DNA of 64,000 nt. Origin: Allofustis seminis DSM 15817. GTDB taxonomy: Bacteria > Bacillota > Bacilli > Lactobacillales > Carnobacteriaceae_A. Where the stretch lies: positions 28,177-92,176 of the forward strand of contig NZ_KB894084.1 in NCBI RefSeq assembly GCF_000374325.1, read 5' to 3'. Below the pieces are notes generated by a model. That model did no database searches. It was not told the origin of the DNA and saw only the letters and a program-made list of their open reading frames with translations. This document shows positions 40,234 to 49,318 of this stretch, piece by piece (positions within the stretch are counted from its first letter, which is position 1; every line of letters begins with the position of its first letter). A program made the position numbers and the translations under genes.

Positions 40234-41020
40234 TAAATTGGTCATTGGTCAATATTTACCGCTTGATTCCTTTATTCACCGTTTGGATCCGCGCACGAAG
40301 CTTTTGGGGGCTTTTGCTTTTGTCGGTATTATTTTCTTTGCGGATAGCTGGCAAAGTTATGCTTTATTAAGCTTATTTGTTCTATTAGGCATGATGATTT
40401 CATCAGTACCAATACGTTATTTTTTGCGTGGTATTCGGCCGCTGCTTTTTCTTATTTTATTTACTACCTGTTTACAGTTATTATTTGCACCAGGTCAGAC
40501 TATTCTTTTTAAGATCGGTTTTATTAAAGTAACAGAGGAAGGTCTTATTCAAGCAGCATTTATTTTTATTCGCTTTTTGCTTATTATTTTTATGTCGACA
40601 TTATTGACACTTACAACGATGCCTCTTGCGATTGCTGATGGATTAGAATCGCTGATGCGCCCTCTTGCCAAAATTAAAGTGCCTGTTCATGAGATTGCGC
40701 TGATTTTGTCCATTGCTTTGCGTTTTGTTCCGACATTAATGGAGGAAGCGGATAAAATTAAGGATGCTCAGATGGCGCGCGGTGCAACTTTTGGCGAAGG
40801 AAAATTAAAAGACCAAATGAAAGCAATCGTACCACTTTTAATTCCTCTTTTCATTAATGCGATTGATCGAGCAGAGGAATTGGCCACTGCGATGACGGCA
40901 CGTGGATATAAGGATGGTCAGGGACGGACGAAATATCGTGAAATTTCATATGGGCGCAATGATTTATATGTATTGCTAGCCTTTATTGGTTTGACGGGGG
41001 CAGTTTTGTGGTTATCTTAA
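40226..41020 (+). CDS. ecfT: Energy-coupling factor transporter transmembrane protein EcfT
   Basis: Membrane scaffold that couples the two ATPases to S-components. It has 264 residues with hydrophobic segments in the first half. Two Arg-containing coupling motifs sit in the C-terminal half: [12 protein letters not shown] (ARG motif) and [12 protein letters not shown] (second ARG motif). Both are diagnostic of EcfT. The start ATG 40226 has AGGTG 6 bp upstream and overlaps ecfA2 by 8 bp. QueT, encoded at 58659, is a plausible S-component partner; group II modules are shared among several S-components. Confidence 0.95.
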   Translation: MNNKLVIGQYLPLDSFIHRLDPRTKLLGAFAFVGIIFFADSWQSYALLSLFVLLGMMISSVPIRYFLRGIRPLLFLILFTTCLQLLFAPGQTILFKIGFIKVTEEGLIQAAFIFIRFLLIIFMSTLLTLTTMPLAIADGLESLMRPLAKIKVPVHEIALILSIALRFVPTLMEEADKIKDAQMARGATFGEGKLKDQMKAIVPLLIPLFINAIDRAEELATAMTARGYKDGQGRTKYREISYGRNDLYVLLAFIGLTGAVLWLS

Positions 41021-41034
41021 AAGGATGAGAGATT

Positions 41035-41829
41035 ATGCAAAAATATAAAGTAACGGTCGCTTATGATGGAACAGCTTTTCAAGGTTTCCAAGTTCAACCG
41101 AAAGGGCGCACCGTCCAAGAAGAAATTGAAAAAAGTTTGCAGCAAATTGCTCGTGGTCAATTTATTCGTATTCATCCAAGCGGGCGAACGGATGCAGGTG
41201 TCCATGCTCATGGTCAGGTCTTTCATTTTACATGGCCACTTGAACGTGCACTGCCAGCTGCCACAATAAAAAAAGCGTTAAATGTCGTGCTACCTGCTGA
41301 TATACAAATCTGTTATGTTCAACAAGTAGAAGAGTCATTCCATGCGCGTTATGATGCTAAAGCGAAGAAATATATATATCGTGTGAAGTCGCCTAGCTTT
41401 AATGACCCTTTTACACGTGATTATATGTATCATCATCCTTATCCTCTTGATATTGATCACTTAAAAAAAGCGATGCAGAAGTTAGAAGGCACACATGATT
41501 TTACTGGCTTCTCATCTGCAAAATCACCAAAAGAAAATAAAGTGCGCACCATTTATCATGCCACCGTAGATTATGACGAAAAAATGTATCATTATACATT
41601 TATCTTTGTTGGGGATGGATTTTTATATCATATGGTGCGAATGATGATGGGTGTCTTAATACGGATCGGCGATGGGCGAGAAGATGTGGCATGGATTGAT
41701 GAGATTTTTTCTACAAAATATACAGGTAAAAAAGCGCCCACTGCTCCAGCACGTGGCTTATATTTAGAAGAAGTTTATTATGACGAAAGATATTTTAGAG
41801 CGGGAGAAACTATTAGAGCAGCACATTGA
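41035..41829 (+). CDS. truA: tRNA pseudouridine(38-40) synthase TruA
   Basis: Converts uridines 38 to 40 of tRNA anticodon arms to pseudouridine. It has 264 residues. The catalytic Asp lies in the motif SGRTDAGVHAHGQ (about residue 53). Further conserved segments are VAYDGTAFQGFQVQP, SFHARYDAKAKKYIYRV and the C-terminal FLYHMVRMMMGVLIRIGDG. The ATG follows AAAGGATGA 14 bp after ecfT. It is the last gene of the ecf operon, as in most Firmicutes. Confidence 0.96.
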   Translation: MQKYKVTVAYDGTAFQGFQVQPKGRTVQEEIEKSLQQIARGQFIRIHPSGRTDAGVHAHGQVFHFTWPLERALPAATIKKALNVVLPADIQICYVQQVEESFHARYDAKAKKYIYRVKSPSFNDPFTRDYMYHHPYPLDIDHLKKAMQKLEGTHDFTGFSSAKSPKENKVRTIYHATVDYDEKMYHYTFIFVGDGFLYHMVRMMMGVLIRIGDGREDVAWIDEIFSTKYTGKKAPTAPARGLYLEEVYYDERYFRAGETIRAAH

Positions 41830-41842
41830 AATATGCTATAAT
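41813..41842 (+). promoter_or_regulatory. Candidate promoter for the GlsB-type gene
   Basis: TTAGAG (41813-41818), 18-bp spacer and exact TATAAT (41837-41842), 24 bp before the start codon. The -35 is weak. Confidence 0.45.
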
Positions 41843-41865
41843 GAATAAGTAAAGGAGATGATATC

Positions 41866-42114
41866 ATGATAGGATTTGTTTGGAGCCTTATTGTTGGTGG
41901 CATTATTGGTGCTGTCGCAGGGAAATTATCCCATCGCAATGTCCCAGGTGGAACAATTGGGAATGTGATTGCAGGATTTGTTGGCTCATCCATTGGAAAC
42001 TATCTCTTCGGTTCGTTCGGACCTGTTGTAGCTGGTTTTGCGATTGTACCATCTATTTTAGGTGCAATCATTTTGTTACTGCTTTATGCAGCACTTATTG
42101 GTAAAAAAGATTAA
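41866..42114 (+). CDS. GlsB/YeaQ/YmgE family stress-response membrane protein
   Basis: An 82-residue protein with three hydrophobic, glycine-rich segments: FVWSLIVGGIIGAVAGKLS, GTIGNVIAGFVGSSIGNYLFG and a final GAIILLLLYAALIGKKD. This is the pattern of the transglycosylase-associated (GlsB/YeaQ/YmgE) family, often stress- or stationary-phase-induced in lactic acid bacteria. The biochemical function is unknown. AAAGGAGATG precedes the ATG. It has its own promoter-like sequence and terminator and so is likely monocistronic. Confidence 0.85.
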   Translation: MIGFVWSLIVGGIIGAVAGKLSHRNVPGGTIGNVIAGFVGSSIGNYLFGSFGPVVAGFAIVPSILGAIILLLLYAALIGKKD

Positions 42115-42129
42115 TAAAAGACAATCATT

Positions 42130-42158
42130 AAAACGCTTAGCATTGCTAAGCGTTTTTT
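42130..42158 (+). terminator. Intrinsic terminator after the GlsB-type gene
   Basis: aaacgcttagc / gctaagcgttt around att, followed by T-rich sequence. Confidence 0.9.
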
Positions 42159-42294
42159 GTTGTGCTAATTGAAGTGAAATAATTTGCATCAATTCGTGTG
42201 AGATTGAATAAATAATACATCATCTAACAAAAGATGTCCCCTTCATAATAGGTCATGCTAAAAAGCAATAGCGCAATAAATATCATAAAAATGA

Positions 42295-42324
42295 TTGACA
42301 ATGCTACTGGAAGTGCGGTATCAT
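42295..42324 (+). promoter_or_regulatory. Promoter of rplM-rpsI
   Basis: TTGACA (42295-42300), 18-bp spacer, TATCAT (42319-42324). The region from 42160 to 42294 shows no gene. Confidence 0.6.
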
Positions 42325-42330
42325 TATTGT

Positions 42331-42453
42331 TGGCTTTATGCCACACGATAAGCCCCGGAAACTTATTGTGAATAAGCCCCATCAATGGGTGAGATGGCAT
42401 CATAACAAATTGAATTTTAAAAAATGAATCTAGAATTTATGGAGGTAAATCGA
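42331..42453 (+). ncRNA. Leader RNA of rplM-rpsI, probably an L13-type leader
   Basis: A long-range helix atgcca (42338-42343) / tggcat (42395-42400) encloses a hairpin cttatt-gtg-aataag (42362-42376) and ccca-tcaa-tggg (42378-42389), forming a multi-branched fold. Its place upstream of rplM in a Firmicute fits the known L13 leader family. I have not aligned it to that family, so the identity is by position and general fold. Confidence 0.55.
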
Positions 42454-42894
42454 ATGCGTACTTTTATGGCAAATGAAAGTAATATCGAACGTAAATGGTA
42501 TGTTGTAGATGCAGCTGATGTTCCAGTTGGACGTCTTTGTGCAGTTGTTGCCGCAATTTTACGTGGAAAACATAAACCAACATTCACTCCTCATGTTGAC
42601 ACAGGAGATTATGTGATTGTTGTGAATGCTGAAAAAGCAATCTTAACAGGAAATAAAGAAACAGATAAAATGTATCATCACCACTCAGACCACCCAGGTG
42701 GATTGAGAAGTTGGAGTGCAGCAGAATTGCGTGAAAGACATCCTGAGCGATTAATTCAATTCGCAGTAAAAGGAATGCTTCCTAAAAACACACTAGGACG
42801 TCAAATGGGCAAAAAACTCTTTGTCTATGCTGGTCCTGAACATAAACATGCTGCACAACAGCCAGAAGTGCTTGATATTAATACTTTAATTTAA
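42454..42894 (+). CDS. rplM: 50S ribosomal protein L13
   Basis: L13 is an early 50S assembly protein, 146 residues. I use ATG 42454, preceded by ATGGAGGT; upstream in-frame ATGs at 42424 and 42439 would extend into the leader and lack support. Conserved segments are [40 protein letters not shown] and the [29 protein letters not shown] region. rpsI follows after 16 bp. Confidence 0.97.
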   Translation: MRTFMANESNIERKWYVVDAADVPVGRLCAVVAAILRGKHKPTFTPHVDTGDYVIVVNAEKAILTGNKETDKMYHHHSDHPGGLRSWSAAELRERHPERLIQFAVKGMLPKNTLGRQMGKKLFVYAGPEHKHAAQQPEVLDINTLI

Positions 42895-42910
42895 GGAGGG
42901 AATCCACAGG

Positions 42911-43303
42911 ATGGCACAAGTACAATATTTTGGAACCGGTCGTCGTAAATCCTCTTCTGCACGTGTTATTTTAACACCGGGCAATGGGAAAATTACGATT
43001 AACGGAAAAGATATCGCTGATTATTTAACTTATGATTACTTACAAACAATCGTTAAAGAACCGCTTGTTGTAACAGATACAGAAGGCGCTTATGATATTC
43101 GTGTTAAAGTGCAAGGTGGAGGCTTTACAGGACAAGCTGGAGCTGCTCGACATGGAATTGCTCGCGCACTCTTGCAAGTAGAACCTGATTTTAGAGCACC
43201 TCTTAAAGCTGCTGGTTTACTCACACGTGATCAACGTATGAAAGAACGTATGAAACCAGGTCTTAAAAAAGCGCGTAAACGCCCACAATTCTCAAAACGT
43301 TAA
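42911..43303 (+). CDS. rpsI: 30S ribosomal protein S9
   Basis: S9 is a 30S head protein whose C-terminal tail contacts the P-site anticodon. The product has 130 residues and the start is preceded by AAGGAGGG. Conserved features are [34 protein letters not shown] and the basic tail ending [11 protein letters not shown], with the invariant C-terminal Lys-Arg. It is co-transcribed with rplM. Confidence 0.98.
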   Translation: MAQVQYFGTGRRKSSSARVILTPGNGKITINGKDIADYLTYDYLQTIVKEPLVVTDTEGAYDIRVKVQGGGFTGQAGAARHGIARALLQVEPDFRAPLKAAGLLTRDQRMKERMKPGLKKARKRPQFSKR

Positions 43304-43314
43304 AGACAACTATC

Positions 43315-43351
43315 AAAACCACTCTTTGCCATGCAAAAAGTGGTTTTTTTA
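43315..43351 (+). terminator. Intrinsic terminator after rpsI
   Basis: aaaaccac / gtggtttt stem, with an inner tttgc-cat-gcaaa hairpin and a T-run. Confidence 0.85.
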
Positions 43352-43411
43352 TTTCAAAGCAGGAAAGCGACTTATTTTGAGTGCAATGAAACTAAATGTC
43401 TAAAGATAAAT

Positions 43412-43441
43412 TTCAATGATGATATATATTCATGATATAAT
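43412..43441 (+). promoter_or_regulatory. Candidate promoter for murE
   Basis: TTCAAT (43412-43417), 18-bp spacer and exact TATAAT (43436-43441), about 30 bp upstream of murE. Confidence 0.45.
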
Positions 43442-43472
43442 AGCGAAAATAGTATAAGGAGGAATAGAACCT

Positions 43473-45026
43473 ATGGGTGGCATAACCGTTGCAGAAATTC
43501 AGCATATCTTACAAGAAGAGAATTTATTGCGTGAAGTGGTTTCCCCAGCTGGATGGACATTTTCCTTAACAGATCAAGCGATACTTGCACAAACATTTGA
43601 TCAGTTGGATTATCATTCAGGACGTTTGGATGGACCATCTATTTTTATTTGTAAGGGTGCAGCTTTTAAAGAAGAGTATCTCCATCAGGCGATTGAAAAT
43701 GGTGCACAATATTATATTTCGGAAGTCGACTATCCAGCGGCACAAGCGGTAGGCTTTATTGTGTCGGATGAACGTCGCGCCATGGCATCGGTTGCTCGTA
43801 AGTTTTATAATTGCCCCGATGAGAAATTATATATGATCGGTATTACGGGAACAAAAGGTAAGACGACAGTGAATTATTTTCTTCATCATATCTTGCAAGC
43901 GGCTTTTCCTCAAGAGGTTGGTTATTTGTCAACGATTGATTATACTCTAGATGGTAAGACACGTAACGCATCGCAGCTAACAACTCCAGAATCAGTGGAT
44001 TTGTATCGTATGTTGGCACAAGCAGTCGCCAATGGCATAAAATATATGGTGATGGAAGTGAGTTCACAAGCATATAAATTAGATCGAGTGTATGGACTTT
44101 TTTTTGATCGTGGATTATTTTTGAATTTTACACCTGACCATATTGGACCGCTTGAACATCCTTCGATGGAAGACTATTTTTATTGCAAACGTCAACTCCT
44201 CCATCATGCACGCCACATATTGCTCCATGATGATTTGCCACATCAGCAGCTATTGATCGAAGAAGCGCACGCTTTTGGAGCGGATGTGTCAATTTATGGT
44301 ACACTTTCAACAAGTGATTATGTAGTTGAGCTACTTGCTAATAAAAAAGATACTTTTACACTTTATAATAAATCTACACATATGCACCAAACATTTCATT
44401 GCCCATTGCCTGGAGATTTCAATATGGAAAATGCAGCAGCGGCGATTATTGTTGCACAGCAATTACATATTGATGATGCATTAATTAAAGAGGCATTGGT
44501 AGATGTTGTTGTACCTGGACGCATGATGGAATATCATCTTCCAAATGGCGTACCTGTCTATATTGATTATGCGCACAATTATGATAGTTTGCGCCGCTTG
44601 CTTGATTATGTTAGTGAACAACATCAAGATCGCCAAGTGCATTTGCTACTGGGGGCAACGGGGGATAAAGGCAAGTCTCGCCGTATCGGCTTTGCAGAAG
44701 CATTAAGCGGGCGCGATATTTCAGTATGTTTCACGGCAGATGATCCTGGAACAGAATCTCCCCGTGCTATTGCAAATGAAATTCTGGCCCACTTAGAAAT
44801 GTTAGGAACGCCTCTGAGCGATTATGATTTTATTGAAGATCGCGCACAAGCTGTTCAGACATTACTGGAGGAGGCAGCGCCTTCGGATGTGATTATTCTT
44901 GCAGGCAAAGGAATTGATCAGAGCCAGATTATTGGCAAAGCTCACGTTGATTATCCTGGAGATTTCAAATTAGTCGAAAGATTCATATTGAATGAAGAAA
45001 ATAAAAATAAAGGAGAGATGCTATGA
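43473..45026 (+). CDS. murE: UDP-N-acetylmuramoyl-L-alanyl-D-glutamate--L-lysine ligase
   Basis: Adds the third amino acid to the peptidoglycan stem peptide in the cytoplasm. It is 517 residues. The ATP-binding motif ITGTKGKTTVNYFLHH, with Lys rather than Asn after GT, is typical of Lys-adding enzymes. The specificity loop reads TADDPGTESPR rather than the DNPR of diaminopimelate enzymes, which supports L-lysine as substrate; this assignment is inferred from motif only. Other conserved blocks are MEVSSQAYKLDRV and IDYAHNYDSLRRLL, plus a C-terminal ligase domain. The last four bases overlap degV (ATGA). Confidence 0.9.
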   Translation: MGGITVAEIQHILQEENLLREVVSPAGWTFSLTDQAILAQTFDQLDYHSGRLDGPSIFICKGAAFKEEYLHQAIENGAQYYISEVDYPAAQAVGFIVSDERRAMASVARKFYNCPDEKLYMIGITGTKGKTTVNYFLHHILQAAFPQEVGYLSTIDYTLDGKTRNASQLTTPESVDLYRMLAQAVANGIKYMVMEVSSQAYKLDRVYGLFFDRGLFLNFTPDHIGPLEHPSMEDYFYCKRQLLHHARHILLHDDLPHQQLLIEEAHAFGADVSIYGTLSTSDYVVELLANKKDTFTLYNKSTHMHQTFHCPLPGDFNMENAAAAIIVAQQLHIDDALIKEALVDVVVPGRMMEYHLPNGVPVYIDYAHNYDSLRRLLDYVSEQHQDRQVHLLLGATGDKGKSRRIGFAEALSGRDISVCFTADDPGTESPRAIANEILAHLEMLGTPLSDYDFIEDRAQAVQTLLEEAAPSDVIILAGKGIDQSQIIGKAHVDYPGDFKLVERFILNEENKNKGEML

Positions 45027-45907
45027 AAACTGCAATTGTTGTAGATACGGCATCCTATTTACCCGAAAAATTAAAAAATCACCCTGACGTCTACACTCTC
45101 GATATTACATTAACTTTTGCGGATGGCACCATGTATCCTGATACCGCCGATATTCAAATGTTACGTGCTTTTTTTGATAAGTTGGAAACGTCAGCACAAT
45201 TGCCGACCACCTCACAACCGATATTAGGCGAATATATTGAGTTGGTGGATGCCATTATTGAAAAAGGATATGAACAGATTTTTTGTGTCCATCTTTCTAG
45301 TGGCATTAGTGGTACATATGCGACAGCTTGTGTTATTTTAGAATCTGTAAAAGATCGTATTGCAGGTTATTGCATTGATTCGAAATCAGCATCTGTCGTC
45401 ATTGTAGAATTGGTAAAAGAAATTCTTCTGGAAGTAGAAGAAGGCTATAGCGGTGAAGAAATTTATGAAAATATTCAATGGATGGTGGAAGAAGCACAAA
45501 CTTATTTAAAAGTCGAAAATTTAACAAATTTGGTCAAAGGTGGGCGCATTAGTCCAACGCTTGAAAAAATTGCAGGAGTGCTTAAAGTTCGCCCAGTGCT
45601 TCGTTTTGACGAGACTGGCGAAATTGTGCTTTATGAAAAAGCACGTTCCGATAAAATTGTCACAAAACGGTGGACGAAACTTGCAAATAAAGCAGTCAAA
45701 AAATATGGCGACCAGCTTCAGATTTGTATCGCTCATGCTGATGCATTGAGAGAAGTTAACGCAATCATTGAATATTTAAATGATAATATTGATTATAAAA
45801 ATGAATATGAAATTGGCGTGCTAGGATCGGCGGTAGCCAATTATACTGGTAAGCGTTCGATCGGGTTCGTTTTAATCCCACGCCCGATGAAAAAGTTGCA
45901 AAAATAA
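45023..45907 (+). CDS. DegV family fatty-acid-binding protein
   Basis: DegV proteins bind a long-chain fatty acid; as FakB they present it to the kinase FakA, which phosphorylates it for phospholipid synthesis. The 294-residue product shows the family pattern: VVDTASYLPEKL at the N-terminus, the ligand-binding loops QLPTTSQP and HLSSGISGTYATA, and the GGRISP turn (VKGGRISPTLEK). The start overlaps murE by 4 bp, indicating coupling. Which fatty acid it prefers cannot be read from the sequence. FakA is not in this window. Confidence 0.88.
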   Translation: MKTAIVVDTASYLPEKLKNHPDVYTLDITLTFADGTMYPDTADIQMLRAFFDKLETSAQLPTTSQPILGEYIELVDAIIEKGYEQIFCVHLSSGISGTYATACVILESVKDRIAGYCIDSKSASVVIVELVKEILLEVEEGYSGEEIYENIQWMVEEAQTYLKVENLTNLVKGGRISPTLEKIAGVLKVRPVLRFDETGEIVLYEKARSDKIVTKRWTKLANKAVKKYGDQLQICIAHADALREVNAIIEYLNDNIDYKNEYEIGVLGSAVANYTGKRSIGFVLIPRPMKKLQK

Positions 45908-45914
45908 GTAAAGC

Positions 45915-45944
45915 TTGATAAATTAAAGACGCACGATTTATCAA
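45915..45944 (+). other. Hairpin between degV and ndk
   Basis: ttgataaat / atttatcaa, 9 bp with a 12-nt loop, just upstream of the ndk ribosome-binding site. No T-run. It could be a weak terminator or leader structure. Confidence 0.4.
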
Positions 45945-45961
45945 AATAAAGGAGACTATCA

Positions 45962-46360
45962 ATGGAAAAAACTTTTGTTATTATCAAACCAGATGGTGTA
46001 AAGCGCCATCTAATCGGTCAAATCTTGCATGAATATGAACGTAATGGCTTGGAAATTGCCGACATGAAAATGATTCATGCGGATGTTGATACAGTTAAAG
46101 CACACTATGCTGAACATGTTGAAAAACCATTCTTCCAAGAATTGGTCGATTATTTAACAAGCGGTCCAATTGTTATCTTGGTCCTTCAAGGCGAAGATGC
46201 CGTGGCACGTGTTCGCGCTTTAAATGGTGCTACCAATCCTGAAGAGGCTGGTGTTAACACTATTCGTGCACTATATGCTGTGAGCCTTTCTGAGAATACG
46301 GTTCATGCCTCTGACTCTTTAGAGTCTGCTGAACGCGAGATTGGCATTTGGTTTAATTAA
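45962..46360 (+). CDS. ndk: Nucleoside diphosphate kinase, short form
   Basis: Transfers the gamma phosphate between nucleoside triphosphates and diphosphates through a phospho-histidine. Landmarks are FVIIKPDGVKRHLIGQIL, PFFQELVDYLTSGPIV and the catalytic His in ENTVHASDSLESAEREI. The protein has only 132 residues: it stops right after EREIGIWFN, where typical bacterial enzymes continue about 17 residues. The usual GTIRGDYG loop is changed to NTIRALYAV. AAAGGAGAC precedes the ATG. The enzyme is probably active, given the intact His and nearby residues. Confidence 0.9.
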   Translation: MEKTFVIIKPDGVKRHLIGQILHEYERNGLEIADMKMIHADVDTVKAHYAEHVEKPFFQELVDYLTSGPIVILVLQGEDAVARVRALNGATNPEEAGVNTIRALYAVSLSENTVHASDSLESAEREIGIWFN

Positions 46361-46369
46361 AATAGTAAG

Positions 46370-46396
46370 ACACAGTCTGCGGGCTGTGTTTTTTTA
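46370..46396 (+). terminator. Intrinsic terminator after ndk
   Basis: acacagtc / ggctgtgt stem around tgcg, then a T7 run. Confidence 0.9.
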
Positions 46397-46433
46397 TTTA
46401 GTCGATATTTTTCATTTTGGTGTAATATTCTGC

Positions 46434-46439
46434 TATAAT
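46434..46439 (+). promoter_or_regulatory. -10 element of a candidate murA promoter
   Basis: Exact TATAAT, 70 bp before murA. The corresponding -35 (TTCATT or TTTCAT) is poor. A gaatg/cattc mini-hairpin lies between it and the start codon. Confidence 0.4.
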
Positions 46440-46508
46440 AGGAATGATCCTTAATTTTAAAGGGTTTGAATGGAGACATTCGATTCTAAAATAAAGTGAG
46501 GAATAAAC

Positions 46509-47789
46509 ATGACCAAAAAATTAGTGATTCGCGGGAATCATAAATTATCAGGAGAAGTCACTGTTGAAGGTGCCAAGAATAGTACCGTTGCCTTAATTCC
46601 GGCAGCAATTTTAGCATCAGAGCCTGTTGTGCTAGACGGTGTCCCTGCAATTCGCGATGTCGATAGCTTAATTGAAATTTTAAATGAAATGAATGTTAAA
46701 ACATATTTTGAAAATAGTCGACTGATCATTGATCCGACAGAAATGGAGTCTGTTCCGATGCCCCATGGAAAAATCAATAGTTTGCGTGCAAGCTATTATT
46801 TTATGGGGGCATTGTTGTCTAAATTTGGCGAAGGTGTCGTTGGGCTTCCGGGGGGTTGTGACCTAGGACCGCGCCCAATTGAACAACATATTAAAGGATT
46901 CGAGGCATTAGGTGCTGAGATTGCTAATGTGCAAGGAGCAATGCATATTAAGACCCCACAAGAGGGCCTTGTGGGCACGACTGTCTATTTTGATGTAGTG
47001 TCAGTCGGTGCAACGATTAATGTCATGCTTGGTGCAGTTAAAGCAAAAGGCCGCACGATACTTGAAAACGTTGCACGTGAGCCAGAAATCATTGACGTTG
47101 CGACCTTATTGAATAATATGGGAGCAAAAATTCGTGGTGCAGGAACCAATACTATTCGCATTGATGGTGTAGATACATTACATGGCACGAATCATACCGT
47201 TATTCCCGATCGTATTGAAGCGGGCACCTATCTTTCTATTGCTGCTGCAAATGGCAAAGATATCCTTGTAAAAAATGTTATTGTCGAGCATATCGAAAGC
47301 TTGATTGCTAAATTTAAGGAAATGGGAATCCCAATGGAAATCGGTGAAGACAGCATTCGCATTTTCCAGCCGACTGCGCCACTCAAAGGAGTAACAATTA
47401 AAGCAGTCCCTTATCCTGGATTTTCGACCGACTTACAGCAACCTATAACACCACTTCTGTTGACAGCACAATCACAGTCCACCATTAATGATACGATCTA
47501 TCCTAAACGCATCAATCATATTCCAGAATTGCAGCGTATGAATGCCGATATTCGAGTGGAAGGGGACCTCATCTTGATTAATGGGGGTCGCCAGTTGCAA
47601 GGGGCCCAAGTAAGAGCAACTGACCTACGTGCGGGTGCTTGCCTAGTCAATGCGGCACTTATGGCAGAAGGAACAACTGAAATTTATGGTGTAGAAAATA
47701 TTTTGCGAGGTTACTCGCATATTGTCGAAAAATTAACCGCGCTTGGTGCAGACATTGAAATGGTCTACCTCGAAGAAGATGAGGAATAG
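46509..47789 (+). CDS. murA: UDP-N-acetylglucosamine 1-carboxyvinyltransferase
   Basis: Catalyses the first committed step of peptidoglycan synthesis, transferring enolpyruvate from PEP to UDP-GlcNAc. It has 426 residues. The catalytic Cys that fosfomycin alkylates is present in [16 protein letters not shown] (about residue 117), so there is no Cys-to-Asp resistance change. Other landmarks are [17 protein letters not shown] and [27 protein letters not shown] precedes the ATG. Firmicutes often have two MurA paralogues; the pairing with rho is typical of the MurA2/MurZ copy. It is 3 bp from rho and likely co-transcribed. Confidence 0.95.
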   Translation: MTKKLVIRGNHKLSGEVTVEGAKNSTVALIPAAILASEPVVLDGVPAIRDVDSLIEILNEMNVKTYFENSRLIIDPTEMESVPMPHGKINSLRASYYFMGALLSKFGEGVVGLPGGCDLGPRPIEQHIKGFEALGAEIANVQGAMHIKTPQEGLVGTTVYFDVVSVGATINVMLGAVKAKGRTILENVAREPEIIDVATLLNNMGAKIRGAGTNTIRIDGVDTLHGTNHTVIPDRIEAGTYLSIAAANGKDILVKNVIVEHIESLIAKFKEMGIPMEIGEDSIRIFQPTAPLKGVTIKAVPYPGFSTDLQQPITPLLLTAQSQSTINDTIYPKRINHIPELQRMNADIRVEGDLILINGGRQLQGAQVRATDLRAGACLVNAALMAEGTTEIYGVENILRGYSHIVEKLTALGADIEMVYLEEDEE

Positions 47790-47792
47790 TCA

Positions 47793-49052
47793 GTGAAAAA
47801 AGACAAATTTTTAACATATGATAAATTACAAGAAAAAACATTAAAAGAAATCTATGAAATGGCGAAAGCGCTAAAAATTCCATACTATAGCCAGATGAAT
47901 AAAAAAGAACTTTCTTTTGCCGTTATTCGGGCACAAGAAGAAAAACAAGGCTATTTTCAAGTGAGTGGAATCTTGGACAAATTGCCCAATCAAGATTTTG
48001 GTTTTTTGCGTCCGATCAATTATTCACATAGTAATGAAGACGTTTATATTTCCGCTTCACAAATGACGCGTTTTGGTTTGCGTGAAGGGGATGAAGTGGC
48101 AGGAACGGCACGACCTGCACGTGAAGGGGAGCGTTTCTATGGTCTCTTGAATGTGAAGCGTGTCAACGATAAGAATCCGGAAGAAGCGCGTAACCGCGTA
48201 CATTTTCCAGCGCTAACTGCACTATATCCTAACCAAAAAATTAAATTAGAAACATCGCGTACACGAATTGCACCACGTATCATCGATTTAATGGCGCCGA
48301 TTGGCTTCGGACAGCGTGGTCTAATTGTTGCCCCTCCAAAAGCAGGGAAGACAACGATCTTAAAAGAAATTGCTAATGGTATCTCTCAAAGTTATCCAGA
48401 TGCTGAACTTATCATGTTACTTATTGATGAACGTCCAGAAGAAGTGACAGATATTGAACGAAGCACTCAGGCAGAAGTCGTTCACTCGACATTTGATCAG
48501 CAACCACAAAATCATATTCGCATTGCGGAATTGGTCTTGGAACGTGCACGCCGTCTCGTGGAAGATCGGCGGGATGTTGTCATTTTGATGGACTCTATTA
48601 CGCGGCTGGCAAGAGCCTATAACTTGGTTGAACAGCCAAGTGGACGCACATTGTCAGGCGGGCTTGACCCATCGGCGCTATATGGACCGAAGCGCTTTTT
48701 TGGTTCAGCACGAAATGTAGAAGAAGGCGGTAGCTTGACTATTATATCCACTGCACTTGTTGATACGGGCAGTCGTATGGATGATGTTATCTATGAAGAA
48801 TTTAAAGGGACAGGAAATATGGAGTTGCATCTCTCGCGTCAGTTGGCGGAACGCCGTATATTCCCAGCAATTGATATTTTGAAATCGGGAACGCGTAAAG
48901 ATGAATTGTTACTTTCTGAGCAAGAACGCGATGCCATCTTTAAAATTCGGCGCGCGATGCCCCAAGATGCACTTGAATTTACAGAGAATTTCGTTCGCAG
49001 TTTACGCCAAACAAAAGATAATCAAGAATTCATCAATCAAATCAAAAATTAA
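47793..49052 (+). CDS. rho: Transcription termination factor Rho
   Basis: Hexameric RNA helicase that terminates transcription. It has 419 residues, starting at GTG 3 bp after murA. Motifs are the N-terminal Rho helix ([18 protein letters not shown]), the cold-shock RNA-binding domain ([11 protein letters not shown] and DFGFLRP), Walker [15 protein letters not shown], Walker [18 protein letters not shown], and the R-loop/arginine finger [10 protein letters not shown]. Rho is missing from streptococci, so its presence argues against that family. The murA-rho-rpmE2 order is common in related bacteria; here it is interrupted after rho. Confidence 0.96.
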   Translation: MKKDKFLTYDKLQEKTLKEIYEMAKALKIPYYSQMNKKELSFAVIRAQEEKQGYFQVSGILDKLPNQDFGFLRPINYSHSNEDVYISASQMTRFGLREGDEVAGTARPAREGERFYGLLNVKRVNDKNPEEARNRVHFPALTALYPNQKIKLETSRTRIAPRIIDLMAPIGFGQRGLIVAPPKAGKTTILKEIANGISQSYPDAELIMLLIDERPEEVTDIERSTQAEVVHSTFDQQPQNHIRIAELVLERARRLVEDRRDVVILMDSITRLARAYNLVEQPSGRTLSGGLDPSALYGPKRFFGSARNVEEGGSLTIISTALVDTGSRMDDVIYEEFKGTGNMELHLSRQLAERRIFPAIDILKSGTRKDELLLSEQERDAIFKIRRAMPQDALEFTENFVRSLRQTKDNQEFINQIKN

Positions 49053-49060
49053 AGCAATAT

Positions 49061-49106
49061 TCACCGCTTAACTTAGGCATTAGTTCCGAAGTTAAGCGGT
49101 GATTTT
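49061..49106 (+). terminator. Intrinsic terminator after rho
   Basis: Perfect 14-bp stem tcaccgcttaactt / aagttaagcggtga around a 14-nt loop, followed by TTTT. Confidence 0.85.
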
Positions 49107-49142
49107 CATTTGCAAAGGTCATGTAAAAAAATATATAAATCA

Positions 49143-49171
49143 TTGAAAATAGAACAAATTTAGCGTATAGT
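49143..49171 (+). promoter_or_regulatory. Promoter of the M14 surface protein gene
   Basis: TTGAAA (49143-49148), 17-bp spacer, TATAGT (49166-49171), leaving a 140-nt leader before the gene. Confidence 0.65.
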
Positions 49172-49211
49172 ACTTTTGTAAAGCAAGCGCGTTTCTTTTT
49201 TTGCCAAAAAA

Positions 49212-49225
49212 TGAAAGCGTTTAAA
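49212..49225 (+). promoter_or_regulatory. cre-like site (possible CcpA operator)
   Basis: TGAAAGCGTTTAAA differs at one position from TGWAANCGNTNWCA, the catabolite-responsive element. It lies about 40 bp downstream of the promoter start, a position where CcpA acts as a roadblock. Inference from a short motif only. Confidence 0.35.
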
Positions 49226-49318
49226 TGTTTCAATAAAGGAGGGGGTTTTCCAGAAGAAACGAAGAGAAAAGGTGTTCATGTAGGAAGTTGTAGTTTTCAA
49301 TAATTAAGGAGGAATATA

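Noticed and set aside
41880..42104. 74-codon alternative frame inside the GlsB-type gene
   Set aside because: It is Trp- and Cys-rich, has no ribosome-binding site, and overlaps a recognised family gene.
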